64,000 nucleotides of DNA from Botryotinia globosa (lineage: Eukaryota > Ascomycota > Leotiomycetes > Helotiales > Sclerotiniaceae), in NCBI GenBank assembly GCA_014898425.1, contig RCSZ01000014.1:1488001-1552000 (forward strand), given 5' to 3'. Both the position numbers and the translations under genes were made by a program. Shown here in pieces: positions 12,616 to 23,000 of this stretch. The notes under the pieces were generated by a model, which was given only the letters and a program-made list of their open reading frames with translations, ran no database searches and was not told the DNA's origin. Within the stretch, counting starts at the first letter, position 1. Each line of letters opens with the position of its first letter.

Positions 12616-15572
12616 ATGTCTTCAGCACCTAATCTGCGCAGAAACGGCAAGCGTCCTTCGTGTGAACCGTGTAGGATTGGGAAATTGGCTTGTGGGCATG
12701 AACAGCCACATTGCGGAAGATGTGTGAAGAGGGGATTAGAGGGAAAGTGTTGGTATCATCCTGCGCCTATGAGTCGCGGCAGGGTGGATGGGGAGAGAGG
12801 AAGAACTGAGGAAGGCGGGGAAGAAAGTGGAGATGGGGGAAACGTCAAACGCAGGCGAGTTGGAGAGCGAGTTAAGGAGAGAGGTAAGAATGGGGAGGAG
12901 CGGGTTGATGGAAATGGAGGAAGGGAAAGAGGGGGGTTGGACAGTTTGGCCCATGCTGCGGTCATGAGAGATGTAGAGAGAGAAGAATGCGGCGGGGAGA
13001 GCAGAGGAGCTCCCTCGACAAATCCAAGTCTCTCCCACAACATCTACAAGTCAACCACTCCCCAGAACAATTCTCTTGGTATGCTCACAACCGAGGTGAC
13101 CCCTCAAGCCACAAAACCCACAAACAATGTCTACCTTTCTTCACGCGGATGTAGGTCGGCAACCCCAAATCTTCAATCACATAAATCTTCGTTTCCAAAC
13201 TCTATAAATCCAATGCCTGGAAAACCATCGATGCAAAATAATTGGAACGGGGCAAGTTACAAGAGGAGCAGGCGGTTCTGGGGCCCCACAAGTTTCGGGG
13301 CTGTTTTTAGGAATGGTGATGGGAATGGAGAGGGGAAGGAATTGGACGCGGAAAGAGAGAGTGGAGAAAGCGATCATAGTGGGATGAGGAGAGATACGTT
13401 AGTAGGTGGAATAGGAGGAATTCTGGATATTGGAGAGGATGGAAGGAAAAATCCTAGTTCGTGGCCTTTTGGTCCGCCGCTTGTGAGTCCCCATATATCA
13501 TCTCATTTCTACCTCTGGAAATTTAACCTTCTCAAAGCTAGGAAGGAATAGACCGACGTCTTACACAATTCGTTGTGAAATGATCACTAAAGCACTCTGG
13601 AACATACCTTCACTTTCAAGCTGTGATAAACTTCTAGAGCGGTATCACGATCTTCTCGAATTCTCAGTCCTGCCCGAATTCATGATCAAGTATCTGATTT
13701 CGAGTATCTATGATACATTTGGCTCAATCCTAGCTGAACCTCGTAGCAAGGAGAAGTTTGTACCTTTCGTTGAAACATTGCTCAGAAATGAAGAAACACC
13801 GTTACCCTCATCCCCGGACGATGGTATCGCATGGCTCGATACTTTTTGTGGGCCCAACGTTCGATTTGAATCTATGGGGCTTTTGTTCTGCTTTATAGGA
13901 AGAGCATATCAGAGTCTGGTGGATGGGAATCCATTGTTTCTAGAAGAGGAAAATCATGCAAGGAATAGAAGACAAACAAGTTGGAGAATGAACGAGTGTG
14001 CGGATGTCATGGGGAAAATGTGTGATTGCACGGATACGGTAAATGAGATTGTGGTTGCATTTCGGGTGTCTATTTACGTGTTGGAGAGTTCAGTGGTGGG
14101 GGATGAGAGTACGTTTCTTTTCTCTTCGATTCGAAGTACTCAATCAGGATCATGCCCTTTTGAGAAGATGAGCTAACATAACACTCAAACATTAAGGTTA
14201 CAGTAATCTCAACCGACATGGAAGTATGGTAACATCAGCGTGTGCTATTGGACTCCACCGTCTCCCCCATATCCCTCCACACCTCCTAACCACAGCCGCC
14301 GAATACAAGCGTCGATTATTCGCTACAGTTTACTACATGGACAAATGTTCCTCGGCTCTGAACGGCACACCGCCTGGTATTTCTCGTCTCTACTGCCGTC
14401 TCCAAATGCCTTCCGATCTCTCGGAAACAGAACTTTTCCTTCCCCGTGCCCAAATGCAACAAGCAATAGCTGCATGCGATGAGCAAGGATGGAATCGGAA
14501 AGGTGAAATTTATTGTAGTACTTGTTATAGAGCTCAATTACAACTCTACATGATCAAAGAAGAGATATTGGAGGGAGCTTTAGGTGTGGATGTGGAGGTT
14601 AGTCGTGAACGCATAGATTCCCTTCTTTCTCGTAATGCCTCCCTATCTCTGAGTCGACCACCGCAGTTTCAATTTAATCCAACATCGACAGGGAGATTAC
14701 TATTTGTACAATCAATCATGTCATTTGAAGCGCTGCAAAACACTTTTTTATTATATAAACTTGCAGTAGCAAATCACCTAGAAGGGAATTATTTCCAGGG
14801 GTTACTGGATACAGCAATGGAAATGTTGGAAAAGGTCATTATGATGTGGGAGAAGAGGGATGTGTTGGTTGGATTCGAATTTTGTTTCGATTGGTTTATT
14901 ACGAGCTATGGAATCCCGGCGGCAGGTGTAATCTGTGTGGAGTTGCTAAAAAGAATGAGTGGAAATTCCACCTCTGCTTCGGGCTCTGAAACAAGGAAGA
15001 TGGGAACTCAAGAGAAAACAATGGCGAGGTTTCCCAAAAGTGTAGTGATTCAAAAGTTGACACTCTTTGGCGCGTTTCTGGATTGGGTGAGAGATACGGA
15101 TGGGAATTATGCATTGTTGAGAAGGGTGAGGGGAGTGGTGGGACGCGTTTTGAAGTGGGTTCTTGATGGGGGAGATTTTGATAGGGAGATGGAAAGGGAG
15201 AAGGAGAAAAGCAACTCTAGCCAAGAAGATCCTTCCAAGGTGGCTCAAAACACAATTGATCCAACACAAGTTCAGACTCAAGAATTTACAAACAACATAG
15301 GGATTGAAAATGGAACAAGAGCTGAGGGATCACAAGTATGGGACAACGCAGGTGTTGATTTCATACCGCAGCCTGTGCACATCGGGCAGACGGTTTTTGA
15401 TGATGAGTTTACGGCAAATTCAGATTTCAATACGGGATTAGAATCGTTAGAAGGGATAGGCATGGAAGAGATGTGGGGACAAGTTGATTGGTTGAATGCG
15501 GGGGATTGGATTGGGGGTGTTGGAATGGGAGGTACGGGGAATGGGAATGCGGGCTTTGGGTTTGGATTTTAG
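12616..15572 (+). CDS. Zn2Cys6 fungal transcription factor
   Basis: Modelled as join(12616..13482,13538..14108,14197..15572), about 937 aa. The N-terminal zinc cluster has Cys 16, 19, 26, 33, 36 and 45 (C-x2-C-x6-C-x6-C-x2-C-x8-C), followed by a basic Arg/Gly/Glu-rich linker. The middle region resembles the fungal-specific transcription-factor domain, with GDESYSNLNRHGSMVTSA followed by CAIGLHRLP, the helical signature of that family. The tail is Gly/Asn/Trp-rich. Intron 2 (14109-14196) has GTACGT, CTAAC and AAG in correct phase. Intron 1 has donor GTGAGT at 13483 but an ambiguous acceptor: AAAG (ends 13537) keeps the frame open, whereas the stronger CTAG (ends 13541) reads a plausible helix (GIDRRLTQFVVK) for 13 codons and then stops. 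Target genes are unknown. No metabolic cluster adjoins it. Confidence 0.82.
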
Positions 15573-16101
15573 GGTCATGATTCGGTGTGTTGTTTGTGGT
15601 AGATGGTACGGTACTCGGAAACTTAATCAGGAACTTTTGTCAACAGACTGATAGAGGTACGGCGTTATGGTGATGGCGATGATTCTAGTACGGTATGGTG
15701 GAAATGGGTGAGAAGTTTGATTCGGAATTCTAGGGTTGTATTTTTCAAATGGGATACGGTGTACGGCAATTCTGACAGGAACTCCTTCTTTGGATGAAGT
15801 GGGATGAAATAATACGGGTCTGATGATGCTAATACAGTAGAGGTACACTTTACTGTGCCGTGTTAATGAACTTACGGCGTCTTGGCTGTATGAACGATGA
15901 ATGAGGTAGCTCATATAAGTTCTACAGTCCTCCGAGGAATCCTAATCCCTTATCGGAACACAGTTCGATACAAAAACAACCAAAGCAATACCTACAAGAT
16001 ACCTACGAAATAGCTACTTGAAGAAATTTGCCATCTTTTTTCCACTTTGGAAATCCAACACATTGTCGATACTCATCATCAAAACATCACTCAACAATAT
16101 C
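15573..16101. other. Intergenic, promoter of the first 2EXR gene
   Basis: Repeated short ggtacggcg/acggtatgg words and no supported ORF. An in-frame TTG-started extension of the next gene (from 16018) is not used because a regular ATG lies at 16102. Confidence 0.5.
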
Positions 16102-17070
16102 ATGTTATCTTCACGCAGCCGTCCCAAATCCTTCACGAAGTTTCGTGAACTACCCCTTGAGCTTCGACGCTTGGTGTGGAAATTCGCTTCTTTTGAACGT
16201 CGCCATGTACCCGTGGCTGCAAAGGGATACCATCCTCTCAGCAAGCAAGTCACCGGAGAAGATGAAACTAAGCAACTTGCCAGATTTCGATCCGATACTC
16301 CCATTCCCACACTATTTAGTGTTTGCCGAGACTCAAGACTAGAAGCCAAGAGATACTACAAGAGAGCCCTCGTAGCCGAACACAACTTCAGATTCTTTTC
16401 CATCAGTCTCATACCCCGATTCTACATCAATCCCCACTGCGATGTCATTTGTCCCGTCGGCGACTTCTTCGGAGATATCACATTTATGCTCGTAGCCGCG
16501 ATGCACAAAGTCCAGTGTCAGAGCATCGCACTCGACGAATCACAATGGGGTGGGCTAGTCACTGAGATCAACGGACCAGCCTATCTCGATCAATGGCTAA
16601 CCAGCATCGTGCGTCCTCCTCACGCCTTGAAATCAATCACTCTCTACTCGGGAGCAAACTACAAACCCCCACACACAGATGGATCTCGAAGCTTTCCCCA
16701 CACCATCTCGTCCGTGGATTGGGATACCATCCTAAAGGCAGATCAATGTGCACTCGGCGTTGCAATTACAGATCTCCATCGATCGATCACGAGATATCGA
16801 GACCTCGTTCCGAAAATGGTGAAGGATCGCCATGATGTTGAAAAGGCTCTTATGGACCCGCCCACACATCAATTGTTGGCTAGATTACCGGTTTTTCATC
16901 ATCTCGAGACGCAGGTTTTGGAATTGTGGACGCCTCCCAGGTTGAGCTTGTTGATGCATGCGATTCCGAAGTCGCTTAGTGGGATTATGAAATCGAAGAA
17001 TCCGTTTGAGGTTTGGGATTGTGGGGTTGAGGGGTGTCAGAATTGTACGTGGATGGAGAGTGTGGAGTGA
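16102..17070 (+). CDS. 2EXR-family protein, copy 1
   Basis: Intronless, 322 aa, ATG at 16102. The N-terminal part carries FRELPLELRRLVWKFA, the F-x2-LP-x-ELR-x2-IW signature of the fungal 2EXR family, and a second motif, CRDSRLEAKRYY. The mid-protein block FYINPHCDVICPVG matches the N/D-P-x2-D-x-ICP block found in most other copies in this window. No signal peptide or membrane segment is seen. The C-terminus (WDCGVEGCQNCTWMESVE) is Cys-rich and lacks the P-x-WLF box of most other copies. Established: 2EXR is a large, uncharacterised ascomycete family defined by two E-x-R motifs. The start resembles an F-box-like LP-x-E helix, but that similarity is only an impression. First of eight copies between 16 and 36 kb. 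Confidence 0.85.
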   Translation: MLSSRSRPKSFTKFRELPLELRRLVWKFASFERRHVPVAAKGYHPLSKQVTGEDETKQLARFRSDTPIPTLFSVCRDSRLEAKRYYKRALVAEHNFRFFSISLIPRFYINPHCDVICPVGDFFGDITFMLVAAMHKVQCQSIALDESQWGGLVTEINGPAYLDQWLTSIVRPPHALKSITLYSGANYKPPHTDGSRSFPHTISSVDWDTILKADQCALGVAITDLHRSITRYRDLVPKMVKDRHDVEKALMDPPTHQLLARLPVFHHLETQVLELWTPPRLSLLMHAIPKSLSGIMKSKNPFEVWDCGVEGCQNCTWMESVE

Positions 17071-17637
17071 GGGTGTGTTTGTTGGATGGGGAGGGAGAGG
17101 GAGAGCGAGGGGGAAGGAGGCCGGGGGTGAGAATAGGGGTGGAGGTGGAAGTGTCATATTTACTCGGGTCATTTAGTTTGGTGGAGAGAGAATGTGCGAG
17201 GGATTTAGGCGAAGACTTTTGCGGGTTAGCTTTGGCTTTGGAGGATGGGGGCGGGGATAGATAGATTGACAACTCAATAAATATTATTATGAAAATATTT
17301 CAGTCTGTGGAACTGTTAAGCAGTGATGAATATTCATTTTGAAGTATTTTTTACGTATTATACATCTTGCTATATTGTTTACGCACATTGTATTGCCAGC
17401 ATGCTTCGATATCTAAAATTTTATCTACTTCAAGGGTGGTGGAGAGTATTTTGAGAGGTATCACGTGAATAGTGTAGCATTGCATATACACATACGCACC
17501 TCTGTAGCACAGCAAAACAACAATGTTGAAAAATCGATTTTGTCACAGGTCTTCCCGATTCTTCTAATCAACACCACTCTGGAACCTCAGCCCGCCCATC
17601 AACTTCACGATCAATATACACTCATCAACTATCCATC
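17071..17637. other. Intergenic
   Basis: The first ~200 bp is G-rich (gggagggagag-type), followed by ordinary AT-rich sequence. No gene supported. Confidence 0.5.
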
Positions 17638-17955
17638 ATGACCCTGCTTTCCGATTCCACGGGCCCCCTTACGTTCATATGTATGATATTGCTGATGCTT
17701 CATATCTTATACACAATACTTCTTGGGATGTCACCGATGCTTGTTTGGATGTCGCCGTTTTTCACGTTTTTCTTTTCGGGGTGGATGTTTCTCTTCAAGA
17801 CGTTTCTTTGGGGTGTGGTTTGGATGCCTGTGTTTATTTATCTTTGGATGAAGATCGAGGAGGCCTACCCTGATTTGAATTGGAGGATTTTAAAGTTGTT
17901 TCTCTGGTTTTTATCCTGGGGGAGGGACAGAGAGCTTGGAGAGAGAATGGGGTGA
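17638..17955 (+). CDS. Possible small hydrophobic membrane protein (hypothetical)
   Basis: An ATG-started frame of 105 aa, not matched to any family. The first ~80 residues are almost continuously hydrophobic (FICMILLMLHILYTILL, then FFTFFFSGWMFLFKTFL and WMPVFIYLWM), compatible with two or three membrane segments, followed by a short charged tail. The leader upstream (17560-17637) is C/A-rich like a fungal 5' UTR and has cATCATGa around the start. It lies between 2EXR copies 1 and 2 on the same strand. A chance ORF in G/T-rich DNA would also look Phe/Leu/Trp-rich, so this is a weak call. Confidence 0.3.
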   Translation: MTLLSDSTGPLTFICMILLMLHILYTILLGMSPMLVWMSPFFTFFFSGWMFLFKTFLWGVVWMPVFIYLWMKIEEAYPDLNWRILKLFLWFLSWGRDRELGERMG

Positions 17956-18727
17956 TCGATGATGGATTTTTGGTGGAGGAAAGGTCTTGCATGGGAATTG
18001 GGGGCATGGATGGAGTTGAGAATTGAGGAAGATGAGGAGAGAGTCATGACGGGTATCATAGGAAGTGAATCGACGACGATGTGGAATAAGAGGTGCTAAA
18101 TGTCAGATTACAGGAAGTAGTGAAGTGATCCCAAGTACCCAATGGAATACTTCGGACTTGATCTACAAATGAAAATTACCTGGTCTCTTCTTCTATGAAT
18201 GCTCATGCTCAAATACTTCATAGTATTTTATAAGAATATACTCAAGTAGGTAGAATGGAGGTTGTGAATGTGGGGTCAGCGATGAGTGGCTCTAGGTCCT
18301 CCGAACCTCCGATTGGTCAAGTGTGTGTGTCAGCCCGGCTATCGATATCTATCTTGACATCACCTCTTGGCACTGCTACCTGGCTTCGAAAAGTTTCTGC
18401 TTGAGAACGAATCGTTCTTCTCTAGACTATTAAATCGACAGGACTAATACCTCAACTTCTTATCCTCGACATATAACCAAAGACAGTGAGGGGATAGTAC
18501 TTCATTCGGTCGCACCTGTCTAAGGGCTCTTCAATGCATCAGGGGGCCGACATCATCTAAGACTCTCATTCGATTTTACGTCGATTAGGCTTCTCAATAG
18601 TTGAAGCTGCAGTTTTGTAGGAGAGTACTTTATATATCTGGATCGACTCGGAACATATTCAAATCCTTGGAATCATATTTAATCCGCTAGCCTTATACAT
18701 CAGACACTGATCAGTATTCAATCTACC
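17956..18727. other. Intergenic upstream of 2EXR copy 2
   Basis: No ORF supported. A TATATA-like stretch at about 18630 could serve as core promoter of the gene at 18728 (inference). Confidence 0.45.
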
Positions 18728-19633
18728 ATGGATCAAACCATCAAAGCCCCGTCTGTTCCTAAGCCCGTCGCTCTCAATTTCATTGGATTCCTCAAACTAC
18801 CCATTGAAATACGCAATCAAATCTGGGAACTCGTTGCCAATCAACCACGCAACCTTGACATTTGGTACCGACGTCTCGGATATTTTGAAGAGGAACGAGG
18901 ACAGTTCGCCTGTCAGGTGACGCGCTGGGTAACTCTTAGTGCCGTACCCTCAATTTTGCATGTATCTCGAGAATCTCGTACCATCGGCCTCAAATTCTAT
19001 CAATTGGATTTCGGAGTCAAAATCCCAACATATTATGGAATGAACATTACAAGTGAGCCGAGGATATATGTCAATTGGGATAGAGACAGAATTGTTGCTT
19101 TGCAGACAAATCAACATGGGTATGGTGCCTTCAGCAACATGATTAATGCAGAAGGACGTCCATGTGGCACAAAGTTGCATAAAGTTGCCCTTCGTGCTGA
19201 TCACTATGACCCCGGATTATCAAAATCTCTAGGGCGTCGTTTCCATGAAATATTGATTTTTTACGATCCTTTTGTGTTCTATGATAGACTCAAATCGAGG
19301 AATATAACGATTGAATTTGAGCCGATTACTGGGGTTGATTTAATTTGTAATAAAGAGAAAGAGGCGTTGGATGCGCATATTGCAGACATTGAGGGGGACG
19401 AAAGACGGTATGATGAAGAAGTTACACGAGCGTTGGCAGAAGGTGAACCGGTCCCTGCGAGACTCAAAAATCACATTGTTGGATCTTGGAAAAAGCCGAC
19501 AGTGAAACTGGGGCGGATGGTAACATATGGAAGGAGGAGTGATCCTGGTAGCGAGAATGAAATTTGGACTCACGCCGGCTGGGCTCCATTGAGGTCAGTT
19601 GACACGCCCAAAAAATTGGTTACGACTAGATGA
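18728..19633 (+). CDS. 2EXR-family protein, copy 2 (divergent)
   Basis: Intronless, 301 aa, ATG at 18728 in good context (accATGg). It has FLKLPIEIRNQIWELVA (first E-x-R) and VSRESRTIGLKFYQLDF (second E-x-R), the clearest pair in the window. The mid-protein block is altered to IYVNWDRDRIVALQ: the Pro and the ICP of the other copies are missing. The C-terminal P-x-WLF box is also absent, although WKKPTVKLGRMV may be its remnant. Cytosolic or nuclear by lack of targeting signals. Function is unknown. It is the most divergent member of this array. Confidence 0.85.
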   Translation: MDQTIKAPSVPKPVALNFIGFLKLPIEIRNQIWELVANQPRNLDIWYRRLGYFEEERGQFACQVTRWVTLSAVPSILHVSRESRTIGLKFYQLDFGVKIPTYYGMNITSEPRIYVNWDRDRIVALQTNQHGYGAFSNMINAEGRPCGTKLHKVALRADHYDPGLSKSLGRRFHEILIFYDPFVFYDRLKSRNITIEFEPITGVDLICNKEKEALDAHIADIEGDERRYDEEVTRALAEGEPVPARLKNHIVGSWKKPTVKLGRMVTYGRRSDPGSENEIWTHAGWAPLRSVDTPKKLVTTR

Positions 19634-20947
19634 AGAGATTTTACCACTCATCCGGAAAGTTCTGTCCTAAGATTTCAATTCATATTTAAGGGTTGGAAAC
19701 TCGAGTGCCTCATCCATCATTTTGAATTCTGGACAGCCTACAATTGGAATGCAAAGAGATTAGGAAGTTCAAGCGGGTTGCGTGCTATGGAAGATAGAAA
19801 ACTGCGAGCAAAATATGGTCAAGGACTGTGACTGGACAAAAAAAAATGATATTTCTGATTCGATATGACTATTCTTTTAATTGAGAGCAAGTTTATAGGC
19901 AAGTCAGGTAAGATGATTGGGACTGCTGGATGGGTTTCGAGAAATTTTGGATATATTCCAGACCTAGTTTATTTCAAGATAGTCCTTCGTTAGTCAGATA
20001 GCTGGTCGATAGTACTAACACTTCTTGACAGCATACTTGGCACTGCTAAAAGGACCATCTATACGATCTAAAAAAGAAGGCCCAACGCTTGTGAGCCTTT
20101 TTAAATGTCAAATGCGCATGGAGAAATCGAATAGTGGTATGAAGTTTTTTGTTTTACTTGTTCTGTTTTGAGTCAATCTCTCGATGGGTTAGCGGACCGA
20201 AAAGGACTTATGTGGGCGAAAGATATAAGCGAGACGATGAATGCTGTGGCTATGCAAGTCTTGATAGTCTTTCAGTGTTAATATGTCTGCTCAATTATAA
20301 TCCCGCTGAGCGAGAAAAATTATGATACTTAATCTTTCATGATCGACAAGCTTCATAAATTTCCATTCTCGATCATTGAATGGTTTTCTCATTACGATGT
20401 CATTCCACAATATATTTTTTTCTACATCGCACTTACGGTTGTTATAAAAACATGGCTGTATTGTATATCTATTGTAGCGTAGTTCCCTGTTCCTCGGGAA
20501 AGGGCCGCAGATATGGTTACGTACAAGATTAAGTTTAGAGAAACAGTACCATGTGAATGACGCGAACCTTGAAAATAACCTTTGCCTCTTCGCTTAGCAA
20601 TCTTCATCAGAATAAGAATTGTTAGTGCCTAGATATATGTTCACGGTAAGCGTTTATGTTCTTAAGAAGCCGTATGGCTGTATGAGTATGCAAAATAAAC
20701 TCATCGCGTTCGCGATACCGTAAGTAAATCTGACAAATCATGACCGTAAGTAAAAGTATTCAATGCTTTGGGATACTTACTTAAAGTGAGCTTCCCCCCC
20801 TCCCCGATCAACTCCTTCATTCTCATTTTGTCAACATCAAAGTCGACTGAAACCAACTTACTGTTTATCTCTCCACCATCGAAATACAACAGTCTCACCA
20901 TTAAATCTTAAATTTATCGAACCCTAGTAGCATCATCATCACAAAAG
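19634..20947. other. Intergenic between 2EXR copies 2 and 3
   Basis: 1.3 kb without a supported gene. Short frames on both strands lack ATG starts or family signatures. Confidence 0.5.
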
Positions 20948-21955
20948 ATGTCTTACTCGTTCTTCAATCACTCTGCAGGCGCTATAACTCACAAGAGAAG
21001 CTTAATGCCATCGGCCACTGGAACTGATATCTCTTCGTTCTTAAAGGAGCTACAAGAAGACTTCCCTGATTCACCAATCACCCAAGAGTCTCCGGCAAAG
21101 AAAGAATGCCTACAGTCTCCTCTACCTCCCCGACCAAACTTCTCAATCGTTCCCTCAACCATTGATCTCGAAGAGCAGTCACGTAAACCCCATCTAGACA
21201 CATTCCATAAGTTCAAGGACCTTCCACTGGAACTTCGAATCAAGATATACGAATTTGCATCTCTGGAACCAAGAGCAGTCCCTATTTGGCCCGTCTGCAC
21301 CGACCGAAAAAACGATGATGTCGAATTCCGATTTGCATCCGAGACCCCTGCCATCATGCAAGTCTGTCACGAAGCTCGGAGAGAATCACAAAAGCTTAAC
21401 ATCTATGCACCAACTTCTGATACTCCATCGCCACTCCCACGTATCTGGTTGAAGCCTAGCATCGATATCATCTGCCCTGTACGCAATGGCAATGCCATCT
21501 GGACCGTTTTCCAGTTCTTGAAATTCAGCCAGATGATAAATCGCTTCAACATCGAACGCTTATGTATTGATGCTTTTGAGTTCCAATCTTCCCAGTTGAC
21601 AGACAATTTGCATACTTTTGTCGTCATTCCAAAGTGGATGAATCATAATCTTCGCCAGATTATGGCATACAGCCCATTGCATCCCATCAATATCCGTCGT
21701 CAGCCCCTCAGAATCGTCAATTCTACCAAGCTCAATCTCGAACAAGACTCCGAGGAAGTCATGATGCATTCTATGGAGGCGGACAGCAGATTCGAGGAAC
21801 TGGAAGATTTGATGGGGAATCTTAGTTCTTTCCAAAGGGCTCAGAATGAGCTGGATAAGACGACGGGCGAAAGATTAGTTCATATGCCTACCTGGCTCTA
21901 TAACAATCGGAAGACATGGACTCAGCCAGAGCTCATGCGCTGCGCGGCCTTGTAG
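20948..21955 (+). CDS. 2EXR-family protein, copy 3
   Basis: Intronless, 335 aa, ATG at 20948 (aagATGtc). A Ser/Pro-rich N-terminal extension (1-75) precedes FKDLPLELRIKIYEFASLEP (first E-x-R) and VCHEARRESQKLN (second E-x-R). The mid-protein block IWLKPSIDIICPVR is well conserved, and the C-terminal box MPTWLYNNRKTWTQPE matches other copies. Its domain order is typical, so it makes a good reference copy for the array. No targeting signal. Function is unknown. Confidence 0.88.
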   Translation: MSYSFFNHSAGAITHKRSLMPSATGTDISSFLKELQEDFPDSPITQESPAKKECLQSPLPPRPNFSIVPSTIDLEEQSRKPHLDTFHKFKDLPLELRIKIYEFASLEPRAVPIWPVCTDRKNDDVEFRFASETPAIMQVCHEARRESQKLNIYAPTSDTPSPLPRIWLKPSIDIICPVRNGNAIWTVFQFLKFSQMINRFNIERLCIDAFEFQSSQLTDNLHTFVVIPKWMNHNLRQIMAYSPLHPINIRRQPLRIVNSTKLNLEQDSEEVMMHSMEADSRFEELEDLMGNLSSFQRAQNELDKTTGERLVHMPTWLYNNRKTWTQPELMRCAAL

Positions 21956-22500
21956 GCTTGAGCTAGGCAGGACTTTTAGGGTGGATGTTGCATATTGGTT
22001 CTGTCGGGACACTGTTGACCGATACAATGTACTCGCTGGGGGATACAGGTAGTGCTGGCTAATTTTATAAGTTGTCGCAAAAGCGCATTCCGTGGGATGT
22101 GGCTGCTTCTTTGCAATAATGAATGAGGGTCTGCCAATGCAATCTCTGAGATCTCACGAAAAGGTGCATGGCCATAGGAATCTGGGTGATGGATATCGTT
22201 TCAGTATTCTCCTAGTTCTTCGGTTGATCACAGGAAACCTTCAGTTCTTCGCTGGGTATCCTTTTATCTTTACAGTATTTTAGCTAGATAAATTGTGCAT
22301 TAATTCTGACGACTTCCAATAGAATCATACTAATTGATTCATCATGGATCTTGTGCCTTCCTCGTGTATCCCGTGACCATATACTTTGTGATCAACGTAT
22401 AAATGAAACATCCAATCTTTACAGACAAATCAAAGTGAAAATATCAGTGGTAATTATAATTAGTTAACTAAACTATAAAATTATGACCCTAAGTCCTCAT

Positions 22501-23000
22501 GACCCGTTCGGATCGTTTTTTTATTGCCAAAATGAGTTTAGTAGATTTGTTGACTAATAATTTAATCTATAAGTCGACTACCCTACTTTCGGGCCACCCC
22601 TCTTTCGGGCCACCCTTTTACACCAAAAATCACTTTTTTGATTTATATTGATAAATCAAAAAAGTGATTTTTGGTGTAAAAGGGTGGCCCGAAAGTGGGG
22701 TATTCGACTTATTTTATTAATATAAAATTATATTTATAAGTTTACAAAATATGAATTGATAATATATTAGTAAACATTGGTTGAAACTCCGTTATAAATT
22801 TAACGAAGTTATCATACAAATTTTCAATTTTGTTAATCAAGATTTTATAGCTTTTTATACCCAATATTAGTATTCAATTAACTCATTTTATTAACAATTA
22901 AATTATAGATAATTTTATTGATTATATTAATATTCAGCGAACACTCATTTAGACTATATTTGTTATCAATATCACCTAAAAAATCGATCTGAACGGGCTC
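22501..23000. mobile_element. TIR-bounded ~500-bp AT-rich element (putative MITE)
   Basis: The left end GACCCGTTCGGATCG followed by a T run (22501-22522) is the reverse complement of the right end (22977-23000), GAGCCCGTTCAGATCG followed by a T run, with about three differences. No target-site duplication is obvious. The interior is AT-rich and non-coding, and contains the 142-bp hairpin near its left end, so the structure may be nested. Confidence 0.45.
22570..22711. repeat. 142-bp near-perfect inverted repeat (foldback/MITE-like hairpin)
   Basis: Starts TAAGTCGAcTACCC and ends with its complement (GGGTAttCGACTTA). The inner arms, from the ACACCAAAAATCAC segment (about 22619) to GATTTA (ends 22645), are mirrored exactly across the 6-nt loop TATTGA (22646-22651). 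The left arm carries an extra copy of the CTTTCGGGCCACCC unit, which is present once on the right, so the arms differ by one duplicated ~16-bp block. TA dinucleotides bound the unit, compatible with a Tc1/mariner-type TA insertion (inference). It could form a very stable hairpin in DNA or RNA. Confidence 0.8.
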
